From Lederbergia citri (GTDB lineage: Bacteria; Bacillota; Bacilli; Bacillales; Bacillaceae_C), in NCBI RefSeq assembly GCF_018343625.1, contig NZ_JAGYPG010000001.1, forward strand, positions 912,342 to 976,341: DNA of 64,000 nt, in the 5' to 3' direction. Each line of letters begins with the position of its first letter. Position 1 is the first letter of the stretch. The notes under the pieces were generated by a model. The model was not told the DNA's origin, ran no database searches, and saw only the letters and a list, made by a program, of their open reading frames with translations. Made by a program: the position numbers and the translations under genes. Of the stretch, positions 52,510 through 61,032 are shown piece after piece.

Positions 52510-53769
52510 ATGGAATTAATAAATAGAGAAGAATTGCTTAACGGAAAGAAAAAAAATAAATGGGCTCTTATAGCCATTGCATCGATTCCTCTCATTATGA
52601 CATTAGGAAACTCAATGCTCATTCCAATATTACCATTAATGGAAAAGCAGTTACATATATCAAAGCTCCAATCAAGTTATATCATTACTGTCTATTCCAT
52701 TGTTGCCATCTTTTTAATTCCGATTGCCGGCTTTCTTTCAGATAAATATGGAAGAAAAGTGGTCATTATACCTTCACTTATACTTACTGGTATAGGCGGT
52801 ATTTTATCTGGCTGGGCTGCATGGGAGCTTGATAATGCTTTTATATGGATTATTATCGGTCGAATTCTCCAAGGAATCGGAGCAGCTGGAGCATTTCCAA
52901 TTGTTCTTCCTTTAGTTGGTGATTTGTATAAAAAGGAAGAAGACGTAAGTTCATCATTAGGTATTATTGAAACAGCAAATACATTAGGAAAAGTTTTAAG
53001 CCCAATCCTTGGGGCATTAATTGCTGGGGTAATATGGTATTTGCCATTTTTCGCGATCCCAATCTTTTGCATCATATCTTTAATATTAATCATGCTTTGT
53101 GTGAAAAAGCCAAAAGATGATGATCATCAGCTCTCTTTTGGTAGGTTTGTAAAAAATACGAAGAAAATTTTCTCAGAGCATTGGAAGTGGTTAATGGCTG
53201 TTTTTATTATTGGAGCAATTATTATGTTTATATTGTTCGGACTCCTTTTTTATTTATCATCTATTCTTGAAGACAAATATGGGTACGACGGAGTAAAAAA
53301 AGGGTTTTTACTTGCAATTCCTCTAGCTGCTTTGTGTATTGCGTCTTTTGTAACAGGAAAGATCATTAAAGATAATTTAAAAAAGATGAAATGGATTACT
53401 TTTTTTGGGATGATTTTAACTGGTGTTAGTGTGGCGGCTACGATGTTTTCTGATCGTTTTATTTATTTAATCGTCATTATTTTATTTTGTGGCATTGGCA
53501 TTGGCGCCTCCCTTCCTTGCTTGGATGCCATTTTAACTCAAAGTATAGAAAAAGAAATGCGGGGAACCATTACTTCTATTTTTAGTTCCATGCGATTTGC
53601 TGGGGTAGCTGCTGGGCCTCCTATCGTTGCATTGTTAATGAAAGGAAACATAAGCAGTATGGTAATATTATTGACCATTCTTAGTGCTGTAGCAGCATTA
53701 TTAGCGTTTAAAGCAATTAAACCTAAAAGAGGAAAAAAGGTAGGAGAAATGGATCCTGTGTTGGAATAA
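52510..53769 (+). CDS. MFS drug-type transporter
   Basis: This 419-residue transporter has twelve predicted membrane segments. The family motif A appears as FLSDKYGRKVVII and motif C as GIGAAGAFPIVLPLVGD. It resembles DHA1 multidrug exporters. I choose ATG 52510 because GAAAGGAA lies in place for it; an ATG six bases upstream overlaps that site. Substrate is unknown. It is followed by the VOC gene 53 bases later, with its own ribosome site. Confidence 0.85.
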   Translation: MELINREELLNGKKKNKWALIAIASIPLIMTLGNSMLIPILPLMEKQLHISKLQSSYIITVYSIVAIFLIPIAGFLSDKYGRKVVIIPSLILTGIGGILSGWAAWELDNAFIWIIIGRILQGIGAAGAFPIVLPLVGDLYKKEEDVSSSLGIIETANTLGKVLSPILGALIAGVIWYLPFFAIPIFCIISLILIMLCVKKPKDDDHQLSFGRFVKNTKKIFSEHWKWLMAVFIIGAIIMFILFGLLFYLSSILEDKYGYDGVKKGFLLAIPLAALCIASFVTGKIIKDNLKKMKWITFFGMILTGVSVAATMFSDRFIYLIVIILFCGIGIGASLPCLDAILTQSIEKEMRGTITSIFSSMRFAGVAAGPPIVALLMKGNISSMVILLTILSAVAALLAFKAIKPKRGKKVGEMDPVLE

Positions 53770-53822
53770 TTGGTAAAACTTGTATATAATAAAAGTATAT
53801 TACGCTAAGGAGAGTGTTGGGA

Positions 53823-54239
53823 ATGGCAGTAAATGTCTATATGAATTTCAATGGGAATTGTCGTGAAGCAGTAGAATATTATGCACAGGTTTTTAACCTG
53901 GGAACTCCAGAAATTATGACTTTTGGTGATCAACCTCCACATCCTGATTACCCACATACAGAAGAAATGAATAAATTAGTCTTGCACGCTCGTCTTAATA
54001 TTTTTGACAGTGATGTCATGTTTTCCGACACAATGCCAGGTATGTCTTTTACTGTAGGCAATAATATCAACTTAGCGATTGTCAGTGATAAATTGGATGA
54101 AATGAAATCTGCATTTACGAAATTGGGTGAAGACGGGAAGATTACAATGGAGATGCAAGAAACGTTCTTTAGTAAGTCTTATGGACAATTAGTAGACAAG
54201 TTTGGTGTAAACTGGCAATTTAGCTACGAGGGCGAATAA
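53823..54239 (+). CDS. VOC/PhnB-like protein
   Basis: This 138-residue protein belongs to the PhnB-like branch of the VOC fold: VYMNFNGNCREAVEYYAQVF at the start, LNIFDSDVMFSDTMPG in the middle and TFFSKSYGQLVDKFGVNWQF at the end, all typical. Function is unknown, although some members bind antibiotics or take part in demethylation. ATG 53823 has AAGGAGAG. Confidence 0.85.
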   Translation: MAVNVYMNFNGNCREAVEYYAQVFNLGTPEIMTFGDQPPHPDYPHTEEMNKLVLHARLNIFDSDVMFSDTMPGMSFTVGNNINLAIVSDKLDEMKSAFTKLGEDGKITMEMQETFFSKSYGQLVDKFGVNWQFSYEGE

Positions 54240-54248
54240 ATAAATGAA

Positions 54249-54290
54249 AGATATGGAATGCTTTGTTAACATTCCATATCTTTTTTTATT
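54249..54290. terminator. bidirectional terminator
   Basis: AGATATGGAATG and CATTCCATATCT form a long stem with T and A runs, between the VOC gene and corA, which converge. Confidence 0.85.
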
Positions 54291-55236
54291 TGAACCACCC
54301 TTTACTTTTAAACCATACAAACATGCCTGTTCCAATTAACAGCATTGCAAACAGAGTTCCGATATATCCATATTTCCAATCTAATTCTGGCATATTCACA
54401 AAATTCATTCCGTAAATACCTGCTATAAAGGTTAAAGGCATAAAAATAGTTGTAATGAGCGTGAGAACTTGCATGATTCGATTCGTTTGATGAGCGTTTA
54501 AAGAAAGATAACTATCCCGAATATCTGTTGTTAACTCGCGATTTTCTTCAATCATTTCGGATAACTTTATTAAGTGGTTATGAATATCAGAAAAGTACTC
54601 CATATTAGGTCGAATTTTCTTTAACCGTTCTGAATTAAGTATTCGATATAATAAATCCCTCATCGGAGAAACAACATGTCTTATTGATAGAAGATCATGT
54701 CTCGTATCATATAAATCTTGGAGCAGTAACTTCATAGGTCTTCTATTTGAGTTTTCGTCAATCTCATTTAACACGTCTTCAATCGTTTCCACAAGCGGAA
54801 AATAATTATCAACGATTTCATCAAGGACATGGTATAACACTTGGATGGGATCCCAATGTACAACATTCACTTCTTGTATAAGTCGATCCCAAATTTTATT
54901 AACTTCTATAGAACTTTCTTGGTGAAACGTAACGATATAATTTTTTCCTAAGAAAATATTTACTTCCTCTCTTATTAAGCTTTCTCCACGTATCGCTTGC
55001 GCTACAAAAAAGAAATGGTCGTCGTAATAATCTAATTTGGGCCTTTGGATATTATTGATACAGTCTTCAATTGCCAAAGGATGAAAATGCAAAGGATTTT
55101 TTAATAATTTTATTTCTTCCTCTGTTGGGCAATCAAAGTCTATCCAATACCAAAGAAAATCCCCTTCTAACAATTCCCTGACTCCTATATTTATTTGGCA
55201 TTCGTTATTTTTATTAATCGCAATTGTTTTAATCAT
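54286..55236 (-). CDS. corA: CorA-family magnesium/metal transporter
   Basis: This 316-residue protein has an N-terminal cytosolic domain and two C-terminal membrane segments (about 255-275 and 288-308). The diagnostic YGMN follows the first segment (FIAGIYGMNFVNMPEL), and the tail ends in a positive KSKGWFK. The acidic-loop PELDWKYG is also typical. It forms pentameric magnesium or cobalt channels. The ATG at 55236 has a weak GAGG site. The likely counterpart is YfjQ. Confidence 0.9.
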   Translation of the reverse strand: MIKTIAINKNNECQINIGVRELLEGDFLWYWIDFDCPTEEEIKLLKNPLHFHPLAIEDCINNIQRPKLDYYDDHFFFVAQAIRGESLIREEVNIFLGKNYIVTFHQESSIEVNKIWDRLIQEVNVVHWDPIQVLYHVLDEIVDNYFPLVETIEDVLNEIDENSNRRPMKLLLQDLYDTRHDLLSIRHVVSPMRDLLYRILNSERLKKIRPNMEYFSDIHNHLIKLSEMIEENRELTTDIRDSYLSLNAHQTNRIMQVLTLITTIFMPLTFIAGIYGMNFVNMPELDWKYGYIGTLFAMLLIGTGMFVWFKSKGWFK

Positions 55237-55368
55237 TTTTTCTCCTCATACAAGCCGATTTACTATATTTTAACTCTTTAACTCGCATATAACACTTTTT
55301 AGAATTAGTACAACGTATTGTTGAATATTTTTATTTAATAACTATACCCAAAAAGGAGTGAGAAATAG

Positions 55369-55629
55369 ATGAAATTCACCTTTTTTGGAAAGAACGTGCA
55401 AGAAAGTGATGTTCTTCTGGAAAGGATCGCCACTGTGCTTGAAAATGGCATGGCGGCAAAGGAAGTCGTTTGTTCGATTACAACTGGATTTCGAAGGGTT
55501 CCATCAATACGGACGGCTCCGGGTCTAAATCCTTATCACGTCTCTGTCGCAGATATTGGATATGGTTTTGATTCCGTTCATGGTACGATAAGCCGCATGC
55601 ATGAGGGAGATGCCTTCCGCTTTTTATAA
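55369..55629 (+). CDS. small protein of unknown three-gene group (gene 1)
   Basis: This 86-residue protein starts at ATG 55369 behind AAAGGAGTGAG. It is basic, with a helical start (ESDVLLERIATVLENGM) and a beta-rich end rich in Gly, Arg and Ser (TTGFRRVPSIRTAPGLNPYH). No Cys pair, signal or membrane segment is seen. It is followed within the same strand by two other unrecognised genes, probably as one operon. No family is recognised. Confidence 0.6.
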   Translation: MKFTFFGKNVQESDVLLERIATVLENGMAAKEVVCSITTGFRRVPSIRTAPGLNPYHVSVADIGYGFDSVHGTISRMHEGDAFRFL

Positions 55630-55876
55630 GGAGTTGCTTGTTTTTGATTTAGATACACTAAAAATAAGCGCAAAACAATTAAGCCCAAATTTTGAACTTG
55701 CTGTAAAACATGCTTCTCCTGAGGTTTATCAATTGGTTGAGCAAAGTCGATTATTAAACAAACAATTTATAGAAACAATTAAAGAAGCAAATAGAATGGG
55801 TAAGGATTTGCTTGGACCGGAGTGGAAAGGACTTCGTGCCAAAATAAAAAATATCCAGGCAATACCTCGCCTTTAA
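55610..55876 (+). CDS. small protein of unknown three-gene group (gene 2)
   Basis: The frame gives about 77-88 residues, depending on start. ATG 55610 overlaps gene 1 by 20 bases but lacks a spaced ribosome site; an in-frame TTG at about 55634 lies just after AAGGAG, also not ideal. The firm part begins VFDLDTLKISAKQLSPN and continues as a Lys/Leu-rich helix to the end. Both starts are possible; the reading frame, spacing and strand support a real gene. Confidence 0.5.
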   Translation: MPSAFYKELLVFDLDTLKISAKQLSPNFELAVKHASPEVYQLVEQSRLLNKQFIETIKEANRMGKDLLGPEWKGLRAKIKNIQAIPRL

Positions 55877-55895
55877 TGGATGGGAGGCATAAAAA

Positions 55896-56297
55896 ATGTC
55901 TGTAATTCGACCATTAAAATTAACTGTAGAGGAACGTCAGAGATTAATGTCTTGGTGGAGCACAATGGAAGAAGCAAAACTGGTTGTTCAGCGTTTATGT
56001 TCATTGGTAAGTGAACTTAGATTAAACCCCGAGTCAAGCTATGCAGATGGAATGATTCTTTTTTATCGTGCTGTATCCGAAATATCATATGGTTACGCAG
56101 GTGTTAGAGGTGGCGTTCGAAGGGCATTAACTACGGAATATGGTGATGAGCTTCGATTGAATATGGTCATGTGTCAGAGTTTTGCTCCTAAATTTTCGGT
56201 TGATGCTAAAATACTTCTCGAACGAATAGCAAAGCAAATTACCGGTCAAAATGCACTTTTTATCATTGAGCAAATTAGGAAAATGATATTTTGTTAA
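55896..56297 (+). CDS. small protein of unknown three-gene group (gene 3)
   Basis: This 133-residue protein starts at ATG 55896 with GGGAGG upstream. It is predicted helical and basic, with LTVEERQRLMSWWSTMEEAK near the start and YGYAGVRGGVRRALTTEYG in the middle. The C-terminal half ends in EQIRKMIFC. I do not recognise it. Three small adjacent genes with shared direction suggest a common job, but no neighbour hints at which. Confidence 0.6.
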   Translation: MSVIRPLKLTVEERQRLMSWWSTMEEAKLVVQRLCSLVSELRLNPESSYADGMILFYRAVSEISYGYAGVRGGVRRALTTEYGDELRLNMVMCQSFAPKFSVDAKILLERIAKQITGQNALFIIEQIRKMIFC

Positions 56298-56497
56298 TAG
56301 AGTTAGAGAAAAAGGCACATGGTTTTTTTGGTAAAGTAGCTTATGATAATATAAAAGTTATTATTCAACAAGAAATGACAATTTTTTAAATCTATTACAT
56401 TTTTATAGTTGATATTCTTAAACTCACATGCTATTATCAATATCAATACAACATTTAGTAGTTTTCGTAAAAATTAACACTATATATTGATTTCAAA

Positions 56498-56672
56498 CAA
56501 GTGAAGGTGCCCATTCAGGGCTTAAAAGGGAATCCGGTGAAAACCCGGAACTGTCCCCGCAACTGTAAATGCGAACGAACGGGAAATGCCACTGTATTGA
56601 TTTGCTTCACGGCTTCAATATGGGAAGGACCCTACTAGGATGATGCATAAGTCAGGAGACCTGCCTTACTTG
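56498..56672 (+). ncRNA. cobalamin (B12) riboswitch
   Basis: The core blocks of a B12 riboswitch are all present in order: the GGTGCC and the conserved GGGAATCCGGTG, CCCGGAACTGTCCCCGCAACTGTAA, GCCACTG, GGGAAGG and the final GTCAGGAGACCTGCC (the B12 box region). The RNA binds adenosylcobalamin. It leads directly into a terminator (56749-56780) ahead of the ribonucleotide reductase operon, so B12 should repress that operon. Confidence 0.93.
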
Positions 56673-56748
56673 TCTGAGTTTCGATTCTTCGGGGATTGGG
56701 AAGATGAAACGATAGTGAAAATTCGTTTCTTCTCTTTCCCTATCGTTT

Positions 56749-56780
56749 GATCCGCTCCATTCTCGGAGCGGATTTTTTTA
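56749..56780 (+). terminator. regulatory terminator of the riboswitch
   Basis: ATCCGCTCC and GGAGCGGAT form a stem followed by eight T. A preceding hairpin at 56706-56748 (AAACGATAG with CTATCGTTT) could be part of the switching platform. Confidence 0.85.
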
Positions 56781-56803
56781 TTATAAAAAGAAAGGTGAAT
56801 AAG

Positions 56804-59068
56804 ATGACGACGATATCAAAAGAACAAGGAAACCGATCATTAACATTTGATAGAAAGCGACTGGAGGCCTTTATTGAAAGAGTCACTTCTATTAATACAA
56901 AGGAATTCAACGAAAAAATCTTCAGAAGTATAGAGTCAAAAGATGAGTATAAGGCGGAACACATCACTTCCCTCCTTATTAAAACTGCATTAGAAAATGT
57001 AGATGAAGCAAATACTCAATGGACTTTTGATGCTGCTAAAATCTATCTTCAAAGCTTGTACAAAAAAGCAAGTGTAAACCGTTCTTACGATAAAGAACTT
57101 AAATATGGAGATTTTTATGGACTATTAAAAACACTAGCTGGCAAGGGAATTTACTCTCCAAATATATTAGAAAAATATAGTAGAAAAGAAATCATTGAGT
57201 TATCTAAAATAATTGAGCCTAATCGTGACTTACTTTTTGATTACATCGGCCTCCATACTTTGGCCACAAGATATCTTGCAACAGATCATGAAAAAAATAC
57301 ATACGAGCTTCCACAAGAACGTTGGTTAGTGATTGCAATGCATCTAATGCAGGATGAACCAACGAGCCTACGTTCACAGCTAGTTGCGGAAAGCTATTGG
57401 GCATTATCTAATCTTTATATGACCGTTGCTACCCCTACCCTTGCGAATGCAGGACTTGCACACGGACAATTATCTAGCTGCTTTATCGATACCGTTGAGG
57501 ACTCTTTAATGGGGATTTATAACAGTAATACAGATGTTGCAAGGCTTTCTAAAGACGGTGGCGGAATCGGAGTCTACATGGGAAAAGTGAGAAGTCGTGG
57601 AAGTTCAATCAAAGGCTTTAAAGGTGCATCCTCTGGTTGTATTCCTTGGATTAAACAATTAAACAATACAGCTGTCAGCGTTGACCAGCTTGGACGAAGA
57701 AAAGGCGCTATCGCCGTTTATTTAGATGTTTGGCATGCTGATATACTTTCCTTCTTGGATTTGAAGTTGAATAATGGTGATGAAAGACAAAGGGCCCATG
57801 ATATTTTTACAGGAGTTTGCTTACCAGACATGTTTATGGAACAAGTAGAAAGACGTGGAGATTGGTACTTATTTGACCCTCATGAAGTAAAAGATGTAAT
57901 GGGTTATGCTCTAGAAGATTTTTATGATGAGAAAAAAGGCGAAGGTTCTTTTAGAGAGAAATATGAAGAATGTGTTGAAAATAATAAATTAAACAAAACT
58001 AAAATCCCTGCTATTAAGATCATGGCTAGAATTATGAAATCACAGCTTGAAACAGGAACCCCGTTTATGTTTTATCGCGATGAAGTGAATCGAAAGAATC
58101 CAAATAAACATGTAGGGATGATTTACTCAAGTAATTTGTGTACAGAAATAATGCAAAATATGTCCCCTACTATTCAATATGAAGAAACAGTAGATGGCGA
58201 TACAATCATCACATATAAAAAAGCAGGCGATTTTGTTGTTTGTAATCTTTCTTCTATTAATCTCGGAAAAGCTGTCCCAAATGATGTTTTAGAACGGTTG
58301 ATTCCTATTCAAGTTAGAATGCTCGATAATGTGATTGACTTAAATACGATTGATGTAAAACAAGCAACAATAACGAATAAAAAATATAGAGCCATTGGAT
58401 TAGGTACTTTTGGCTGGCATCACCTGTTGGCACTAAAACGAATTAAATGGGAATCCGAAGATGCAGTAAAATTTGCAGATGAATTATATGAGCGTATCTC
58501 CTTCTTAACAATTAAAGCGAGTGTTGAATTAGCGGAAGAAAAAGGCTCATATTCAAAATTTGCAGGCAGTGATTGGCAAACAGGTTATTATTTTAAACAG
58601 CGTGGATATTTAGAAAGTGAAAATGCTGAAAGTTGGAACGAATTAATGAATGAAGTTTCCGAACACGGAATAAGAAACGGCTATTTAATGGCTGTCGCTC
58701 CAAATTCCAGTACATCCGTCATCGCTGGTTCAACTGCTAGCATCGACCCTATTTTCAAACCGTTTTACCATGAGGAAAAGAAAGATTATAAGTTACCTGT
58801 TGTTGCTCCAGATTTGGATCACAACACGTATGATATTTATCGACGTTCTGCCTACATCGTAGATCAGCGATGGTCTATTTTACAAAATGCAGCAAGACAA
58901 CGCCATATTGATCAGTCAATTTCGTTTAACTTCTATGTACCAAATCATATTAAAGCCCAGGTAATGCTCGATTTACATTTACAAGCATGGGATTCAGGTT
59001 TAAAAACAACATACTACGTCCGTTCCACTGCTTCGGATATTGAGGAATGTGTGTGGTGCGAGTCTTAA
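56804..59068 (+). CDS. nrdE: class I ribonucleotide reductase large (alpha) subunit
   Basis: This 754-residue enzyme makes deoxyribonucleotides. The N-terminal about 90 residues (LTFDRKRLEAFIERV and on) resemble an ATP-cone, which typical NrdE proteins (about 700 residues) lack. The catalytic region shows TPTLANAG, SSCFIDTVEDSL with the first redox Cys, and SNLCTEIMQ and VVCNLSSINLGKA with the second. The C-terminal CVWC (residues near 750) is the expected thiol pair. Despite the ATP-cone, a flavodoxin gene lies between alpha and beta genes, as in class Ib. ATG 56804 follows AGAAAGGTG. The operon is controlled by the B12 riboswitch. Confidence 0.88.
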   Translation: MTTISKEQGNRSLTFDRKRLEAFIERVTSINTKEFNEKIFRSIESKDEYKAEHITSLLIKTALENVDEANTQWTFDAAKIYLQSLYKKASVNRSYDKELKYGDFYGLLKTLAGKGIYSPNILEKYSRKEIIELSKIIEPNRDLLFDYIGLHTLATRYLATDHEKNTYELPQERWLVIAMHLMQDEPTSLRSQLVAESYWALSNLYMTVATPTLANAGLAHGQLSSCFIDTVEDSLMGIYNSNTDVARLSKDGGGIGVYMGKVRSRGSSIKGFKGASSGCIPWIKQLNNTAVSVDQLGRRKGAIAVYLDVWHADILSFLDLKLNNGDERQRAHDIFTGVCLPDMFMEQVERRGDWYLFDPHEVKDVMGYALEDFYDEKKGEGSFREKYEECVENNKLNKTKIPAIKIMARIMKSQLETGTPFMFYRDEVNRKNPNKHVGMIYSSNLCTEIMQNMSPTIQYEETVDGDTIITYKKAGDFVVCNLSSINLGKAVPNDVLERLIPIQVRMLDNVIDLNTIDVKQATITNKKYRAIGLGTFGWHHLLALKRIKWESEDAVKFADELYERISFLTIKASVELAEEKGSYSKFAGSDWQTGYYFKQRGYLESENAESWNELMNEVSEHGIRNGYLMAVAPNSSTSVIAGSTASIDPIFKPFYHEEKKDYKLPVVAPDLDHNTYDIYRRSAYIVDQRWSILQNAARQRHIDQSISFNFYVPNHIKAQVMLDLHLQAWDSGLKTTYYVRSTASDIEECVWCES

Positions 59069-59496
59069 TCTGTTATGCAAGTTTTAGCGGTAATACTAAA
59101 GAAACAGCAGAATTGATTGCAGAAACTTTAATAAAAGAGAAATATGATATCAAATTATATAGGATTGGGACTGGAAAGATTCCAGATCCCTCCCTTTTTG
59201 ATGTAATGATGATCGGTTCCTTTACATGGGCGAAAGGTGCAACCCCAAATGATGTGAAGGACTTCGTTTATGAGATTGGCTACAAGCCTCCACACGTTTT
59301 TGTTTTTGGAACGGGAGATACACAATTTGGCGGGGATTATTTATTTTGCAATGCTGTAGAAAAACTAGCGAAATTTTACAATTCAACGTATGAACCATTA
59401 AAAATTGAGCAAAGTCCAAGAGGATCACAAGAATCAAAAGTGATTGCTTGGACGAAAGGAGTTATAAAACAATGTCAACTGTCCTTGAAAAAGTAG
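59053..59496 (+). CDS. nrdI: flavodoxin-like NrdI
   Basis: This 147-residue flavodoxin-like protein supplies oxidant to the manganese cofactor of class Ib reductases. It has the opening ICYASFSGNTKETAELIAE, FMN-loop GSFTWAKGATPNDV and FVFGTGDTQFGGDYLFCNAV. I use GTG 59053, six bases after GAGGA; an ATG two codons earlier is too close. It overlaps nrdE by 16 bases and nrdF by 25. Unlike most NrdI, the sequence is close to ordinary flavodoxins, so NrdI is named partly from context. Confidence 0.8.
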   Translation: MVRVLICYASFSGNTKETAELIAETLIKEKYDIKLYRIGTGKIPDPSLFDVMMIGSFTWAKGATPNDVKDFVYEIGYKPPHVFVFGTGDTQFGGDYLFCNAVEKLAKFYNSTYEPLKIEQSPRGSQESKVIAWTKGVIKQCQLSLKK

Positions 59497-60512
59497 TTAT
59501 ATTAGAACCATTGAATCCAAACAAATCAACAGCACTCTTTGGTGGAAAAGCTAGCGGAATACTAAATTGGAATGATCTTGCTTACCCTCATTTTTACAAT
59601 CATCGTGAACAAATTCGGGCACTTTTCTGGAGAGCAAGTGAAGTAGATATGTCAGCAGATATTAAACAATTCCCTACCCTATCAGATGAAGAAAGAAATG
59701 CTTTTTTAAAAATCATTGGTCTACTTGCAACCTTAGACGGACCACAAACGGATATTGCAGCTAGAATATCACACTATTCAACTGATCCTTCTGTGAAATC
59801 AATTATGGCTACAATCGCCGACCAAGAAAGTGAGCATAATCATAGTTATGCTTATGTTCTCTCATCAGTAACTAATTTGATTGAACAAAATCATTCGTTT
59901 GAGACGGGGCGAAAAGATGAAATTCTTTTAAAACGAAACGAGCGAATTATGGAAGTTTATAACGAATTCGCAACGCATCCTACCATTAAAAATGTTTTAA
60001 AAGCAATGGTGTATACCTCCCTTCTAGAAGGTTTATTTTTCTACTCGGGATTTGCTTTCTTTTATAACCTTGCCCGAAATCAAAAAATGGTTGGAACTTC
60101 AACAATGATTTCATATATCAACCGTGATGAGCTGCAGCACGGCCGATTTATAAGCGATTTATTTAGAGCAACGCTTGCTGAAAACCCTGAATACAACACG
60201 AAAGAGTTCACTGATTGGGTATATGATCAGTTTAGACATTCCGTTGAACAAGAAACTATTTGGAGTAGGTATGTTCTCGACGGAATTGATGGAATCGATT
60301 TAGTAGAGATGGAAGGCTATATAAAATATCGCGCTAATAAGATGCTCAGACTTTTAGGTTTAAGTGATATTTATGAGGATTATACAGATAATCCAATGAA
60401 ATGGATTCGAGCGTATGTAGACAATTTCGATGATACAAAAACGGATTTCTTCGAGCAAAAATCACGCCAGTATACGAAAACGAGCGATTTGAACGGATTT
60501 GATGAATTGTAA
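59472..60512 (+). CDS. nrdF: class I ribonucleotide reductase small (beta) subunit
   Basis: This 346-residue di-metal protein makes the radical for the alpha subunit. The ligands are visible: Asp in LATLDGPQTD, ExxH in DQESEHNHSY with the following radical Tyr, Glu in SLLEGLFFYSGF, and ExxH in NRDELQHGRF. The presence of Tyr four residues after His supports a tyrosyl-radical enzyme. ATG 59472 has AAAGGAG; the longer frame overlaps nrdI further. The gene follows nrdI in a coupled operon. Confidence 0.9.
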   Translation: MSTVLEKVVILEPLNPNKSTALFGGKASGILNWNDLAYPHFYNHREQIRALFWRASEVDMSADIKQFPTLSDEERNAFLKIIGLLATLDGPQTDIAARISHYSTDPSVKSIMATIADQESEHNHSYAYVLSSVTNLIEQNHSFETGRKDEILLKRNERIMEVYNEFATHPTIKNVLKAMVYTSLLEGLFFYSGFAFFYNLARNQKMVGTSTMISYINRDELQHGRFISDLFRATLAENPEYNTKEFTDWVYDQFRHSVEQETIWSRYVLDGIDGIDLVEMEGYIKYRANKMLRLLGLSDIYEDYTDNPMKWIRAYVDNFDDTKTDFFEQKSRQYTKTSDLNGFDEL

Positions 60513-60520
60513 CAAGAAAA

Positions 60521-60730
60521 GCATAAGCGCCTTGTTCATCGACTTACAGGCCCACAGGATGTGGGTCCGTCGACGTCGCCGCAGGACGTGGCGTATTTTA
60601 GTCGACGTTCTTCTTCCGGCCATCGACTGAGATAAAGGAAACACGATGAGTCTACAAGGCGAATCGATGTTGACTTATCGTAGGGAGATGGACAGGAAAT
60701 TTGCTAGTCGATAGGCGCTGGAGCTGGGCA
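60521..60730 (+). repeat. dispersed repeat, copy C
   Basis: This is the cleanest copy: AAGCGCCTTGTTCATCGAC at the left and GTCGATAGGCGCTGGAGCT at the right, with an internal CCACAGGATGTGG hairpin and a GTCGACG-CAGGACGTGG block. The two ends are inverted repeats, so the whole unit could fold into one long hairpin. It lies just downstream of nrdF. The rest of the 60513-60831 gap holds only the csp terminator. Confidence 0.85.
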
Positions 60731-60786
60731 GTACAAGCCTATGTTCAATAAGAGACTTATAAAAAAACTTATACTTTCCCTACTAA

Positions 60787-60819
60787 AGAAAAAAACTGCC
60801 CCGAGAGGCAGTTTTTTAT
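60787..60819 (-). terminator. terminator after the csp gene
   Basis: AAAACTGCC and GGCAGTTTT form a stem with loop CCGAGA; A run on the left, T run on the right, so it acts for both directions. Confidence 0.85.
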
Positions 60820-60831
60820 TTGTGAACTTAA

Positions 60832-61032
60832 TTATAGTTTAACAACGTTTTCTGCTTGTGGTCCACGTTGTCCTTCAACGATTTCAAATTCAACTTGTTG
60901 ACCTTCGTCAAGAGTTTTGTACCCTTCTCCTTGAATAGCGCTGAAGTGAACGAATACGTCGTTTCCGCCTTCAACTTCGATGAAGCCGAATCCTTTTTCA
61001 CTGTTAAACCATTTTACTGTACCTGTTGCCAT
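60832..61032 (-). CDS. cold shock protein (CspA family)
   Basis: This 66-residue single OB-fold protein binds single-stranded RNA and DNA. The RNP motifs KGFGFIE and VFVHFSAI are intact, and the opening TGTVKWFN and the ending RGPQAENVV are standard. ATG 61032 follows GGAGG. It is most like the Bacillus CspB, CspC and CspD group, which I cannot separate from sequence alone. A longer frame upstream has no site. Confidence 0.95.
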   Translation of the reverse strand: MATGTVKWFNSEKGFGFIEVEGGNDVFVHFSAIQGEGYKTLDEGQQVEFEIVEGQRGPQAENVVKL

